Shown: positions 22,682-34,362 of the stretch, piece after piece
Layout: every line of letters begins with the position of its first letter
How positions within the stretch are numbered: position 1 is the stretch's first letter
Source: Gordius sp. MW1
Lineage: Eukaryota; Nematomorpha; Gordioida; Gordea; Gordiidae
Length of the DNA stretch: 64,000 nucleotides
Assembly: GCA_964036665.1 (NCBI GenBank)
Contig: OZ038528.1
Coordinates: forward strand, 20,261,245-20,325,244
Direction of reading: 5' to 3'
Translations under genes and position numbers: made by a program
The notes under the pieces: generated by a model
The model's database searches: none
Seen by the model: only the letters and a program-made list of their open reading frames with translations
Told to the model about the DNA's origin: nothing

Positions 22682-22795
22682 ACGCCCTTCGGGCGTAACT
22701 AGGGGCTTCGCCCCAGACCCCCTTGGGGGCTTCGCCCCCAAACCCCCGTTACCTGGGGCTCCGCCCCCAGACCCCCGTTTAGCTCAGGCCAGTCC
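22682..22795. repeat. GC cluster of nested hairpins
   Basis: Successive perfect palindromes, CGCCCTTCGGGCG, GGGGCTTCGCCCC, GGGGGCTTCGCCCCC and GGGGCTCCGCCCC, are separated by AGACCCCCG or AAACCCCCG spacers. The tract sits in very AT-rich DNA. No function is assigned. Confidence 0.85.
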
Positions 22796-22849
22796 CTGCT
22801 TCACATATCTTTGCTTCAAATTTTTCATACACATCGATTACTCTTTTAT

Positions 22850-22960
22850 ACTTCGTATAAACAAAGCATATTTGCTATACAATTTATGTTGGAATCGTTA
22901 TAATTGCATAACAAAGACCCCTTTTCCCGGGGGCCATAAATTGCATAGCAAATATTATTG
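22850..22960. repeat. small palindrome-ended repeat
   Basis: ATTTGCTATACAATTTATG and the inverse CATAAATTGCATAGCAAAT bracket about 60 bases. The terminus matches the ends of the composite elements and of the repeat at 5947. Confidence 0.55.
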
Positions 22961-23204
22961 GCAAAAGCTAAAGTTCATGACTCAATCTATAGCTATAAAG
23001 TTTTACCTATTACCTAGTTTAACCCTGTACTAATTAAAAAATAGCAATTAAAAAAACAGTAAACGCCAGTGTTTAAGCTATTGAAAGGAATAACAAAATT
23101 TTTGTTATATAAAAGTCTTAGTTTTTTTTTTGTTTTTAAACCATTGCACTCAAATTAATTGCTAGCTAAAGTTCATGCCCGATTTGACTCAATCTATTAA
23201 TCAG

Positions 23205-23358
23205 TGGCGTAGCTAGCCTTTTTGCCTTGGGGGGGGGGGGGGGGGGGGGCTGAGCTGGTCAAGCCATGGGGGGGGGCAAAAAATTTTAAGTACTGAAACC
23301 TTTAAAAATTAACAAAATTATGTCCCCCCCCTGATCCAAACCTGGATACGACCATGGG
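23205..23358. mobile_element. GGCGTAGC-type MITE, degenerate
   Basis: Left end CAGTGGCGTAGCTAGCC, an extended G-run (23229-23249), a C-run, and a right end CTGGATACGACCATGG. It matches the hAT-type MITE family seen intact at 24839. Confidence 0.6.
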
Positions 23359-23589
23359 TCAAACTCAAATGAAAAATTTTCTCATAAACGTTGGACAAAC
23401 TTAAGATTCCGCTACTACTTTGTGTATTTTTTCTAATAACATCACACTGGTATGTCTTAGACCGTCATGTTTATAGGGCATAAAATAAATAAAATTTATT
23501 CATTAATAAAACAAAGTAATGTAGTTGAAACAATATAGAAAATTTCACTTGGTATAATAAGTTTTTGTATAAATGAATTGTAAGGGCAC

Positions 23590-24190
23590 AAAGTGGAACG
23601 GGGATATTGACAAGAAATCGTTGACATTTTAAAAAATAATACAAATAGTAAAAAACTATACAAAGTTTTTTTAAAAATATTTTATTGCCACAATCCCAAA
23701 AAATCTGGCCATATGTATAACAAATTTTAATTTTACATATGCAATTTTGGCAGCATTTATATCAGGAAAACAATTAGAACATTTCAAAGCCTTTTTTAAG
23801 GCTAGATTCTCAAAAGGCGTAATTATAACATAAAATATAAAAAAAATTAATTATGAAATTAAAATTCGTTCGAGAAGAGTATTTAGAAGTTATTTCCCCT
23901 GATGATATTATAGATATATTTGCATAACCCCCCCCCCTTTACACCACCTAAAATGAACTAATAAATTTAACGGCTAAATGAACCTTTAAATATTCTGTCA
24001 AAATTGAATGAATCAAAATTTTACTTAATAATTTTAGATGAAATTAGAGATGTGAGATGCACAGAACACTTAGCGTTTGTGTACATTTTGTTGAATCCAA
24101 TGGTACACCAAAAGGAATTTTTTGGGGATTTTTATCCCTTGCAAGTTTTGATGCGTTATTGTTTACAAAATTCAGGAATTTGTTATTAAA
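23590..24190 (+). pseudogene. hAT (ZMYM/DUF4371-like) transposase fragments, plus strand
   Basis: Two pieces of one transposase type are visible. About 23853-23926 encodes a C-terminal-like EYLEVISPDDIIDIFA. At 24004-24190 a segment reads KFYLIILDEIRDVRCTEHLA and then QKEFFGDF, the start of the catalytic domain in DUF4371-type hAT enzymes (usually a DET-D core). The C-terminal piece precedes the core piece, so these are rearranged or separate relics. The frame at 24238-24450 may continue the second piece but is not distinctive. Confidence 0.65.
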
Positions 24191-24464
24191 ATTAATTTAC
24201 AAACCTTTGATGGGATATCACTAATAAAGGGGAAAAAATGGTGTCCAAACTTTTTTTTGGAAAATCATTGGCTTTATATGTGCATGTGGTACATAAAAAT
24301 ATGCAAGATATGTTAAACAATAAGCATGTGAGATGGACAATTAAATTGAATCCAGGATGGAATTTTCGTAAATTTAATATTATTTTAATATATTTTGAAA
24401 GTGATAAAAAGTTTAAAACAAGTTTAAAAGCCCAGATAATTTTTCATTAAATATTAAAATTAGT

Positions 24465-25325
24465 CTTTTAATAGTAGTTCATTACGCCTTTTACTCGATG
24501 TTGCAAACGAATTTATAATATCATCCGGGGGAATAACATTTATAAAGTCATGTTCTAAGCTCAATAAAGCTAAGGAAGATAACCTATCTTGTCCAATTGT
24601 GATGAAGATATTTTTAATCTATTTTAGCAATGAGAACGATTTGCATGAGCATGAAGTTATAGGGATAGTTAAAATTATTCTATTGAGGGCAAAATTTTAA
24701 TAAGTGAAAAAATATCATTGCATTTTATTTACATAATTTTTTGCCATTATTATTTCTGCATCTTGTAGTTTTAATAATGGTTAATTACTTCTGATAAAAG
24801 ATTTATCGCAAAAAAGGGGATGAAGGGTTTAAACCTTCCATGGGCTTAGCCAAGGGGGGAGGGGGGGGGGGGCAGGGAGGGGCGGCCGCCCCCCTCTAAA
24901 TCCAAAATTTTGTTGAAATTTATTAAGATTATGGCTGAAATTTGAAAAAATAATCATTCTGCCCCCTCCTAAATCATTATTGCCCCCCCCCCTCTCATTC
25001 AAATTCTGGCTATGCCCATGAAACCTTCTAAGGACCTATATAGATTACAAACAATTTACGAAAATCTTAGGTTTAATTCTGCTATTATTCTATCGATGAT
25101 AGGATAATATAAATCAATTTCGAAATCCATTAATGAATTGGTAGATTCAAAAGAGTAAAAAGTGTCATACTTTTTTGATTTTTTAATACGTTTATAAGGT
25201 AGTTAATCAAAATTTGAAGCTAAATCTCTCGCCTTATTATAAAGAATTTGATAGTGATCCTCATTTCTAATATCATTTAAAATTAATATAAGGCTATTAA
25301 CCGTTGAAATTGCATTTATTAAACA
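24465..25325 (-). pseudogene. hAT (ZMYM/DUF4371-like) transposase relic, minus strand
   Basis: Read on the minus strand, 25325-25055 contains FYSFESTNSLMDFEID and IIDRIIAELNLRF, and 24690-24465 contains GQDRLSSLALLSLEHDF then IPPDDIINSFATSSKRR. This is the C-terminal dimerisation region of ZMYM1-like hAT transposases. Stops interrupt it, and a MITE (24839-25020) is inserted between the blocks. Confidence 0.75.
24839..25020. mobile_element. CATGGGC(G/T)TAGCCA hAT MITE with exact 8-bp TSD
   Basis: It starts CATGGGCTTAGCCA and ends TGGCTATGCCCATG. Identical AAACCTTC repeats flank it (24831-24838 and 25021-25028). The core is a G-run, GGGGCGGCCGCCCCCC and AT-rich arms. It lies inside the minus-strand transposase relic, so it is the younger insertion. 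Confidence 0.88.
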
Positions 25326-25414
25326 AATATTTAGGCTTTATATTATAATTAAAAATTTTATTTAAAGATAATTATAATCTTCATATTTTTTCTTAATATA
25401 GATAAAATAAAAAA

Positions 25415-25650
25415 ATGGCTTACGGGGCCCAGTGGCCCAAGATTTTTCCCTTGGGGGGGGGGGGCCATGGGGCCTGGTTTTTGCTCTTGGGTGGGCCCGG
25501 GCCCCCCCCTAGCTACGCCACTGCTATTAATTACTATAAAGTTTAATTGCCTAGTTTAACCCTGTATTAATTTAAATATTACCTAGTCACTCGACGTAAG
25601 GTATTCGGGTCGGGTCCGGGGCGGGTCTCGAGTCACCTGTGCAGTTTTTT
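25415..25650. repeat. degenerate MITE and hAT-end-like GC motif
   Basis: 25415-25525 has the G-run, C-run and right end TAGCTACGCCACTG of the GGCGTAGC family. 25605-25645 has TCGGGTCGGGTCCGGGGCGG, similar to 3150-3200. Both are fragments. Confidence 0.45.
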
Positions 25651-25949
25651 ACAAAGGTAGAAAATCAATTTCATTTATTTCATTCGAATCGACAACTTAA
25701 AATTTGGCCAGGAATTTTATAGACTTTTTCAAAGGCCTAATGTAAATGCAACTTTATTTAACAGAAGTATTTTATTATTATTCTAATAATTTCGATTCAA
25801 TTAATAATTTTAATTTTTCTTATTAAGTTCTCTGTGAACGATCACCGCCAATTTACCATTTTATTGAGACATGCCAAGAGTTATTATAAGTATTTATTTA
25901 TCCTAAATTAACTTTAATATGCAATTTTATTTTCGCGATTTATATTATT

Positions 25950-26115
25950 TTGCATAGTTTTTTATTCAAAGTGCAAAGTTTTTATTGCCATTTTCCAAGT
26001 TTTTTATTCAATTTGCCAAGTTTTGAATTAAATGTTAAGTTTTTTATTAAATGTTCAGAATTTTATTTATTTGCTCAGAGATTAATTATACTTGCCAAGT
26101 TTTTTTATGCAAAGT
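25950..26115. repeat. degenerate minisatellite, TTGCCAAGTTTTTTAT type
   Basis: Loosely spaced (20-30 bp) variants of TTGCCAAGTTTTTTATT and TTGCTCAGAG occur here. The array at 26597-26800 has the inverse motif (CTGAGCA with A-runs), so both may belong to one family interrupted by a tRNA-like sequence and a composite-element fragment. Confidence 0.55.
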
Positions 26116-26140
26116 GGTTTTAATTTTTAATTAAAACGAG

Positions 26141-26223
26141 ATAGGTGCGGGTATCGAACCTGCGAGGTACGAGCTATTGAAGCTGCTAGTCAGACGTTCA
26201 ATCCACTAAGCTATTACACCTCA
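26141..26223 (-). other. tRNA-like sequence
   Basis: On the minus strand GAGGTGTAATAGCTTAGTGG gives an acceptor strand, A box and D-arm; GCAGGTTCGATACCCGC gives a T-arm with B box (4 of 5 stem pairs); and AGGTG can pair with CACCT. The length, about 83 bases, implies a long variable arm. The anticodon stem around CTGACTAGCAG pairs poorly, so identity is not assigned and a tRNA-derived pseudogene is more likely than a working gene. Confidence 0.5.
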
Positions 26224-26523
26224 AAATATTTTTGGTTATATCACTTATATATAGCAGCTATAACATTTTATTAGGTTTTTATATATATTATTTTAATAAA
26301 TGATTATTAAAGGCATCATTTTGTTTGTTTTTAATACACTTTGATTTATGTACTTAATATAGACAATTTTTATTATACAAATAGAGTAATAACTTACAAC
26401 GATTATAAAAGCTCTCTAAGGTTTCCACAAATAAAAATAATTTTTATAAATACGCGATTTAAATGAATAATTTATAACTATTATTAAAGCTCTCTAGCGT
26501 TTCCACAGCTCAATAACACTTCT

Positions 26524-26582
26524 GTGCAAAATGTAATATAGGCAAAATGTAATATAGGCAAGGGTTAGGGTTAGATTTAGTG
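26524..26582 (+). repeat. fragment of the composite element
   Basis: GCAAAATGTAATATAGGCAA occurs in tandem, then GGGTTAGGGTTAGATTTAGT. The block is the same as at 6500-6555 in copy B, without its neighbours. Confidence 0.75.
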
Positions 26583-26596
26583 ATTTTAATAACAAC

Positions 26597-26800
26597 TGAG
26601 CATATTTTGAAAAAAAACGAAATATTTTTTTGAAAAAAAAACTGAACATTTTTTGAAAAATTACTGAACATTTGTTTACAAAAAAACTGAGCACTTTTTA
26701 ATTAAAATCTGAGCATAAAAAAACTGAACATTTTTAATTAAAAATCTGAGCAAGTTGAATTAAAAACTGAGCACAAACAACTGAGCATTATGGAATTTTT
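26597..26800. repeat. degenerate minisatellite, CTGAGCA type
   Basis: About eight units of ACTGAGCA or ACTGAACATTTTT with A- or T-runs are spaced 20-30 bases apart. The short reverse-strand frame here (26494-26694) is low complexity and not coding. Confidence 0.65.
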
Positions 26801-27179
26801 CACTATGCATTTAAATGACACCCTTAGTTTAATATCTTAATTGTAGAAGTGATTTGGCTAAGAGAAGGACAGTTACCTTTTCAACATTTATCGTAATTTA
26901 TCACTTAATACCAATTGAAAGGAGGTAACAGCTGAATATTCAATCGATAATTCCTTTTTAATATTTCGTTTACTATAAAGGGAGATGGAGCTTATTATTT
27001 TATTTTTAATTCATTAAAAACACAAATTTGCAAAACATTAATTATGGTTACGAGATAATTTAAGTGTTTAATAAGTATACATTTACAAACATATACACAA
27101 ACATATAGTAATAAGGAAAATAGCAATTAAAAGAATTCATTATAATATACTTCAATTAAAATACCAGAGGTATATTTAT

Positions 27180-27245
27180 TGGCCTAGCCAGCATTAGAAT
27201 TAGAGGGGGGCAATAATGATTTAGGGGCATAGCAAATAATATTAT
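27180..27245. repeat. partial GGCGTAGCC-family MITE
   Basis: GGCCTAGCCAGCATTAGAAT followed by AGAGGGGGGCAATAATGATT matches the left arm of the family (compare 39318-39370). The right arm is missing. Confidence 0.45.
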
Positions 27246-27534
27246 TATTAATGGCAAAAGCTAACGTTTTATGGGTTAAGGATAAAGGATATAGTTTTGT
27301 GAATTAGAAATTTTTAGCAGGCGAATTTTAATTTTTTAATTGTTATTTTTTAATATAATTCCCATGCTTTTAGCTTGTAGATTTACAGTAATTAGACAAA
27401 AATCGCCAAAAATATTTGCATAGTAATTAATAATAACAAACATAAAAGTTGCAAATATTTTAATACAATAAAACAATATTAGGCAAATACTTTATTAATG
27501 GATAATAAAATTTAAAAAAGGCTTACGACGAAAT

Positions 27535-29195
27535 AGCAGCGACATGCAATAGCTCCGCTATTGCCTGTTACTACCGCGCATCTAAAAATGTCACAGGTAT
27601 CGTAAGTATATCCCAAAAATTTGCAGGTGCTAAATTGTTCCATTGGTCAGCAGTCAGGTCACGGTAAAAGTGGATATAAATACATAAGAGTCAAAAAAAA
27701 CGAAAAAAAATTTCGCTTCATATTTTGGCCTATGGTCATTTTTTTCATTGGTGAGCAGCCAGGACACGGTAAAAGTGGATATAAATACATAAGAGTCCTA
27801 AAAAACGAGGAAAAAAATTTCGATTCACAATTTGGCCAATGGTCATATCATTCCATTGGTCAGCAGCCAACGCACGGCCAAAAAGTCATATTAGCAATGG
27901 TAGTAACAAAAGCAATACATTAATTTAAAAAAATAAATAAATAAACTTGCGGCGAAACAAGCAACGACATTCAATAGCTCAGCTAGCCTGTTACGACCGG
28001 GCATCAAAAAATGTCACAATGAACAACGACATGCAATAGCTCCGCTATTGCCTGTTATGCCTCACACCTAAAAATGTCACGGGTATCGTAAGTATTTCTC
28101 AACCACACTTTGGCCAATGGTCATTTTTTTTATTGGTCAGTACCAAGAGACGGTCTATAAATACATAAGAGTCAAAAAAAAATTCGATCCATATTTTGGC
28201 CAATGGTCATTTTATCGATTGGTCAGCAGCCAGGACACGGTAAAAGTGGATATAAACACATAAGAGTCAAAAAAACGAAATAAATTTCAATTCACATTTT
28301 GGCCAATGGTCATTTTATTCCATTGGTCCGCAGCCAACGGACGGCCAAAAAGTCATAATAGCAATGGTAGTAACAAGAACAATTATAATATTCAAAAAAA
28401 ACAAAAAAAATAATTTTGCTTCACAATTTGGCCAATGGTCATTTTTTCCAATGGTCAGCAGCCAGCGGACGGCCAAAGAGTCATATTATCAATGTTATTA
28501 ACAAGAACAACCATAAGAGTCAAAAAAACGAAAAAAATAATTTCGATTCACATTTTGGCCAATGGTCATTTTGTTCCATTGGTCAGCAGCCAGCACACTG
28601 CCAAAAAGCCATATTATCAATAGTATTAACAAGAATAATCTATTAATTAGAACAAAATAAATTGGACTCTCCGGGATTCGAACTCACATCAGGAGAGGCA
28701 TAGGCTTTTGTAGGGGGGGGGGGGGTACAGGGACCCATATCAGTAGAGGCATAGGCTCTTGTAAGGGGGGCACAGGGTAATTATCAATGTTAGCTAAAAA
28801 AACGAAAAATTAATTTTATTCACATCTTGGCCAATGGTCATTTTATTCCATTGGTCAGCAGCCAAAGGACGGCCAAAAAGTCATAATAGCAATGGTAGTA
28901 ACAAGAACAATCATAATATTCAAAAAAAACGAAAAAGTAATTTCGCTACACATTTTGGCCATTGGTCATTTTTTCATTGGTCAGGAGCCAGTGGACGGCC
29001 AAAAAGTCATATTATCAATGGTAGTAACAAGAACAATATATTAATTTAATTTAAAAAAAATAGAAAATTTGTCCTCTCCGGGATTCGAACCCAAGGCTTC
29101 GAGAGGTCAAAGCGTTTGTAAGATGCGGACGCGGACGCGTTCGGCGTGACATCGGAAAATGGAAAGTGAGCCCATAAATCGCATAGCAATTAAAA
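27535..29195 (+). repeat. broken composite-element region D with three array blocks
   Basis: CCAATGG units occur at about 27634-27925, 28102-28640 and 28815-29045, and two of these blocks end at tRNA T-arm-like sequences (CTCCGGGATTCGAACTC at 28669; CTCCGGGATTCGAACCC at 29075). Another repeat, with CGACATGCAATAGCTCCGC then CTATTGCCTGTTA and AAAATGTCAC, lies near 27540-27600 and twice in 27950-28090. The region ends with GCCCATAAATCGCATAGCAA (29168-29187), the usual right terminus. Open frames of 60-100 codons here come from the repeats. Confidence 0.75.
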
Positions 29196-29750
29196 CTGTG
29201 TGTGCGTGCTCGCGTCGGAAGTTGAAGCGAGTGAGCTATTTAATTAAAATAATAGTAAAAATAAGTATATCATGTTTTAGAGAAAAGGCCTAGAATATCA
29301 CATTAGTTAATTTATAGCAATATTGTTCAAAATGTTTATTAAACAGCTTTATTATACAAATATTTAAATATAACTATCATATCTAATAAATATGTTATAG
29401 TATAGATGGCGCTAAATTTATAAACTTCATGATCAAGTACTAATAGCCATGTATTTTTCATGCTTTGTTAAAATTTTCAAATAAATTTATATCATATTTG
29501 TCCTATTATCGTAAAGTCAATTTCTAAAGTAAATTAATATAGAAGGGCTATAAGCTTTATTTGGTATCTCTATAAAAAAATTCATGCGCTGATATGTAAG
29601 CTTGTTGTTCATTATATATATATAATGATTCCTTCTGTTGGTCTGACACTGGAAAATGATGAAAAAAACGTTCCAATTAATGATTATAATGATATAACAC
29701 CCTGCTGATTCCAGCTCTTTTATAAATTAAATAAATTATATATATTCAAA
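29196..29750. other. AT-rich, nothing recognised
   Basis: No gene or repeat identified. Confidence 0.4.
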
Positions 29751-29754
29751 ATCG

Positions 29755-30318
29755 TTTCAAGGATTTGATCCGATCCGAGGGGTTTTTGAAAAATTTTATA
29801 TCCATCCGATCCGAAATTTTAAAATTAAAATTTTACGAACAGAACTTTTATTGATGATTAAATTCAAAATACATAAAAATAAGGTATTGCAATTTTAATA
29901 GACCCGAAATAAATATAAAATTTTATTAATTTGACTAATTCCATATTATCATATAAAAATAATAAAGAATCTAAATTTTCTGGTTTAATTCGCGTTCTTC
30001 TTTTTCTAATGTTCTTCCAGCCACCGAGAAATTTCTTTCCGAAGTGGTAGAGGTAGCAGGTATAGCTAAAACTTTATTGCCAGCTTATAAAGCCTTGGCA
30101 GGACTGTTTGATATGAAACCCACCATTTCAGCAAATATTTTTTTGAATCATATTTGCAATCTTCATTTCAAAGATAATTATGAAAAGGTATACTAAAAAT
30201 TGTTAATTTAATTAATTAGAACTTATTATTGTTTATTTTAAATTTGAAAATCCGATCCGACTAAAATAAAATGTTGATCTGAGTTCGGACGGATCGGATT
30301 GATCCGTGCACACCTCTA
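29755..30318 (-). pseudogene. hAT transposase C-terminal relic with one terminus
   Basis: Minus-strand 30110-29985 reads IPATSTTSERNFSVAGRTL then EERELNQKI, the canonical hAT dimerisation motif. The right boundary ends GTGCACACCTCTA, whose inverse TAGAGGTGTGCACGGATC is a hAT-like terminus close to that of the 20188 element. GGATCGGAT and GATCCGATCC sub-terminal motifs occur at both sides. The left terminus and the rest of the enzyme are missing. Confidence 0.72.
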
Positions 30319-30325
30319 GTAAGCA

Positions 30326-30737
30326 TAGACTAGATAGACTGCTCATGCCATATGTTGCATATGGTTAATTGTGTGTCAAAGAGGGCTGTTGTATTTTAAC
30401 CATGTAATTTTGCCCTATAACAGTCAATTTACCTTTGTCACTAGTTTATAAATCAAAACGAACGTCAATAAATTAATATTATACAAAATAGCAATTAATA
30501 TTGATGGCGCTATATTATTAAACAAACTTTAATCGCATTTTTTACATTTTCAATGATATTTATTTTAAAATGCTATTTTTGATATCTACCCAATTCAATA
30601 TTTTTTTATTTACCTTTTTAAGATTATTTAATATGCGAAAATTACGAATTTCTATATGATGACCACTTTACAATGTGCCTTTCAAAATGGTGGAAAAAAG
30701 GGTACACATTTTGTGCGTTGATGAGCAGTCTATGTTT
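30326..30737. mobile_element. TIR element, CATAGACT...CTGCTCAT type
   Basis: The left end CATAGACTAGATAGACTGCT leads into CATGCCATATG; the right end, inverted, reads CATAGACTGCTCATCAACG. Related termini occur at 17360 and 56430-56870. A target duplication is not convincing. Confidence 0.55.
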
Positions 30738-31492
30738 GTAAGACATCCTTATATTATAACCTACTGTTTATGTGGATTTTAAACTGTATTTTTCTAAAAG
30801 AATTTAATGTCAGCCTAGGCATTAAAGATATAAAAGATTGCCATCTTACAGTCATAATGATATTAAAAATGATTCCAACCCTTTTAAATTAATAAACTTC
30901 CATCATAAAATTATATTATCAAAACAAATTTAATTATATTTTCTAAAGATTGGAATTATTTGTATTTTATAATATAAATAAGAAACTAAGATATATTTTT
31001 CTAAAAAATTCAAACATGTTAGCTTAGAAAATCCTTGAATAAAAGTATTTCATTATATTGTATTTAAAGCTACTCTCGTGGAAGTATATATAACCTTTTA
31101 TATCTGTTATATATTTAAAACCAACGACACAAATTATATATGTTTCATATTAGTAGTTTAAAAAAAATATAACATTTTGACAGGTTGGCAGATGTTTATA
31201 TCATTTTACAGTTTTAATAGACATTTATGACCATAAAATATATTAGAAAAGCTTATTTAAATAATCTCACAAATTTTTTTGATCAATAAAAGTCTTGGCA
31301 TAATATAAATTAAATAAATTTAATAAAGTTATAAGAATATTATGCTCGTATTATGACAGATTTGAAATGAAGATTTTGTAAAAATGAAATGATTTTAAAG
31401 AGACACCTTTATTATAAATAAATCAGGGTTTTAGATAATCACAAGTCATTCAAATAAAAAAAGCTACATAAAATGATATTTAAAAGATGTCA

Positions 31493-32111
31493 TCACTGGA
31501 TGAACTTATCTCTAATAATGATTAGATTTTTATTAATGATACAAATACCATTGGGTTGAACATAATTTGATTCCATTTTTTTATAGATTGCCTCCATATT
31601 AGCATATTCATTTTGAATTTGATCCAAACCTACAAGGACATTTTTTAAATTTTCAATTGTATAATTTTCCTAAAACATATTTATTTTCTCTTAAAATTTA
31701 CTTGATCAATTTGTGATTGTAAATTCTTAATTTTATCAACTCTATCTTTTAAAGTGATGCCTTTTGTATTTTCTTTATACTTTAAATAATCATAAATTAT
31801 ATTCTTTGGGACATTAAATATATCTTTTGTTAAATAGATAAGCAATTGAAACGTTGTCATTTCGATAATTTTTGATGTTTTCCTCTTTAGAGTCAATGTT
31901 CCATTATCAATTTCATTTATTCGACTTATATACTACAAAATTCAAAAACAAAATTTGTTTATACTTTATCTTTCAAAGCTTTAGAAAAATTTTCCAATAA
32001 TTCATTAATAAAAGAAGTAGCTGCAGTAAAAAATCCATTCGAAAATTCTAAAGGTGTAAAATCAAAATAAATCTGCGATCCAAGCCATGAAAGATATCCA
32101 TCTTTATCCAT
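31493..32111 (-). CDS. MIS12: probable MIS12 kinetochore protein, three exons
   Basis: On the minus strand three exons join in phase 0: 32111-31965, 31932-31702 and 31669-31493, giving 184 residues and a stop. The start ATG is preceded by an in-frame TAG. Both introns are exactly 32 bases with GT...TAG ends. The N-terminus has the Mis12 layout: an aromatic-rich start, then FDFTPLEFSNGFFTAATSFI matching the family's FGFTP segment and helix, a Lys/Thr-rich segment with helix and FNVPKNIIYD in the place of the conserved IPSNILLPED, then a coiled-coil-like C-terminus (about 105-160). Human MIS12 is about 205 residues. In the family, Mis12 joins DSN1, NSL1 and PMF1 to link inner-kinetochore CENP-C to NDC80. 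Identity is low and the call rests on pattern and length. A minus-strand AATAAA sits at 31413-31408. Confidence 0.6.
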
Positions 32112-32239
32112 TTGCAACTATTTAAAATATCCCGCCTGAATGGGGCATGTGGTCGAAAATGCAAATATATAATTCACAGCTGCTATGCTCATTCCCAACT
32201 GACTCTGGTATTTTAATAATTCTATTTAAAATCCTATGC

Positions 32240-32990
32240 AATCATGGGCTCGGTTTTGTTGTCCGACCTGTCAAATTTGTAATTTTTTTCATTGCCTTTA
32301 ATACTTATACGGGTTTTTAAAGGCTGTGGACTTATGCTTCGGTATAAGACTTTATTGCTTGCGCAAATAGACTAGCTAATGACCGCTAGTTGGCCTCAAA
32401 TTTCTTGACCTTGCGCGAGCCTAAATTCCATTATTGTTTATGGGCCCGACTTATTACCTTGATATATAAATATCTTTTGGCAACATATCTAGATTATTGC
32501 TTTATAACGGATGATTGCAGAACTGGCTTTCCTTTCAAGTAATGTTGACCCTTGCTTACTTCTAATTTGTCTGACTACTGCCAGAGACCAAAATCCTTGA
32601 TAATTGCTATTTATTTTTATTTTTGATGCTTTATGAAATTTTTTTGGCAATAGTCTAGATTGTTGTTTTATAACTACTAATTGCGGAACTGGCTAAATAA
32701 TTCCCTGTAAATTAATGATGGCCGGTGCTTACATCTAATTAGTCTGACCTCGGTCAAAAGTCAAAATCCATTTTTATTTTTGTTCTTACAGTTTTTGTTA
32801 TTTAAGGTATCTTTTCAAATACACAAAAAATAATTTATTTTGGCTGAAATTATATAATAATTATCTATGGTTGGCTTTAATTTTTTTTACCTCATCTGAG
32901 CCCAATATCATTAACATTTTGTGCTTCCTTTACTAATAGCTATGTAATTTATGGGCTGTGGGTTGTCCTGTCCTGTCTTGTCCTGTATTG
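32240..32990. repeat. dispersed repeat, copies 2 and 3
   Basis: 32240-32500 follows 5985-6245 block by block (CTTATACGGGTTTTTAAA, GCTAATGACCGCTAGTTGG, CCATTATTGTTTATGGGC). 32625-32960 is a weaker related copy that ends at GCTATGTAATTTATGGGC and a TGTCC run. Confidence 0.6.
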
Positions 32991-34362
32991 TTTTAAAAAA
33001 ATTAATCTTGTGTATCTCTTATAATTTGTTAATAAAGTGACGCCTTTGAGAGGCTGATTAATGGTATATTAATATTAAAGAAAATCTTTTACACAAGGAA
33101 ATATATAGATCTGTCAAAAATAAAATTCAAATTAGCCTAATCGTATTGATCGAAGTAATACGTATGATTTTTTTCTCGCCTCTCCATATCTATTTTTAGC
33201 TTTGTCGCATTAAAGTGAATTAAATGTTATTAGATGATCAAAGCCTTTAAAATCAAATTTAAAACTCTAAGTACTGGAGTCTATAAGGCGATTCATCAAT
33301 TGCCTAAAAATCGCTATAATTCATTATAATTGTTACATAGAGAGTTAAGTTATGGGTTAATTTTAAGTCGAGAATAGAGTTAAGCATTTTGCCATAGATT
33401 TATTCTTGGAGTTTGGTATGGTTATAGATATTATGATTATTGTTTTAATTAATGACAATTGGGTTTCTTCCCTAGGATGCGCTTAAGAGAACAAGAAAAT
33501 ATGTGCTGTATATCAATAATTGTCTCCGAAAAGTGGGCTAAGGACGTAGGAGGGTTATTAGGGATGCAAGATTCCTAAAACTCGCAGGCTATAAATAAAG
33601 TGATGGCCGGGGAAATAACAAAAATGCAGTGAACTAAATCTGTCATCAGAAAATTCCTAAATCATGGAAAGCGAAGGGCTATTAATAAAAACTTGACGCG
33701 GAAATATAGGTCAAATAAACGAAAAGAGTCTCGAATATTGGTACCAGGCAGAAGGTGAAGTATATAAAAGGCCCGCGGTAATTAAAAGAAGCAGAACATT
33801 TTTTCCCCAAAACGTTTCTCGAGAACCTTTATTCTCAAAACCTGAACCTTTGCGGGGAACTTGGTACCATCCCAATATTTCACCCAAAACCTTCACATTT
33901 AATCTGTAAGAATGCAGCCCATATCTTATATTCACCTTAACTTTTAAAGAGATAATCGTATTATATTCGCCATCGAACGCACATCCGAACCCTCCCCAAC
34001 GCCCTGTATCCCTGATATTGGAATAATATAAGATGTCTTTAAAAGCATAACTCCCTAATAAAAGTCAGACAGAATCAACTCCTACCATAACCCAAATTTC
34101 CCAATTCCTTAAAACATAAAAGCAATAAGTTGAGAGGGTAGATGTTACATACAATTTGAAATATAAAAAATTAAAATTATCATTCGTGTCTTAGGGGTTG
34201 GCTGATTTTGTCACTTTAAAAATGTGTTTATATAATATCCCTGTGACAGCATAGATGGGATGGTAGTGGTGTTGGAAGAAAGCATAAATAGTATCCTTAC
34301 CAATAAAAGTAAGTTTTCTTCCTTTTTTGTTCTAAATAGCAATTACCACAGGGGGAAAGGAT
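32991..34362. other. intergenic, nothing firmly recognised
   Basis: Composition is less AT-biased at 33460-33960. A frame on the minus strand (33935-33711) and a frame-broken plus-strand stretch near 33478-33600 have mixed composition but no motif I can name. Confidence 0.4.

Noticed and set aside
22849-22863. lox-like ATACTTCGTATAA (also near 6366 and 54598)
   Set aside because: Only a short palindromic match within a repeat family; no second arm or spacer of a lox site.
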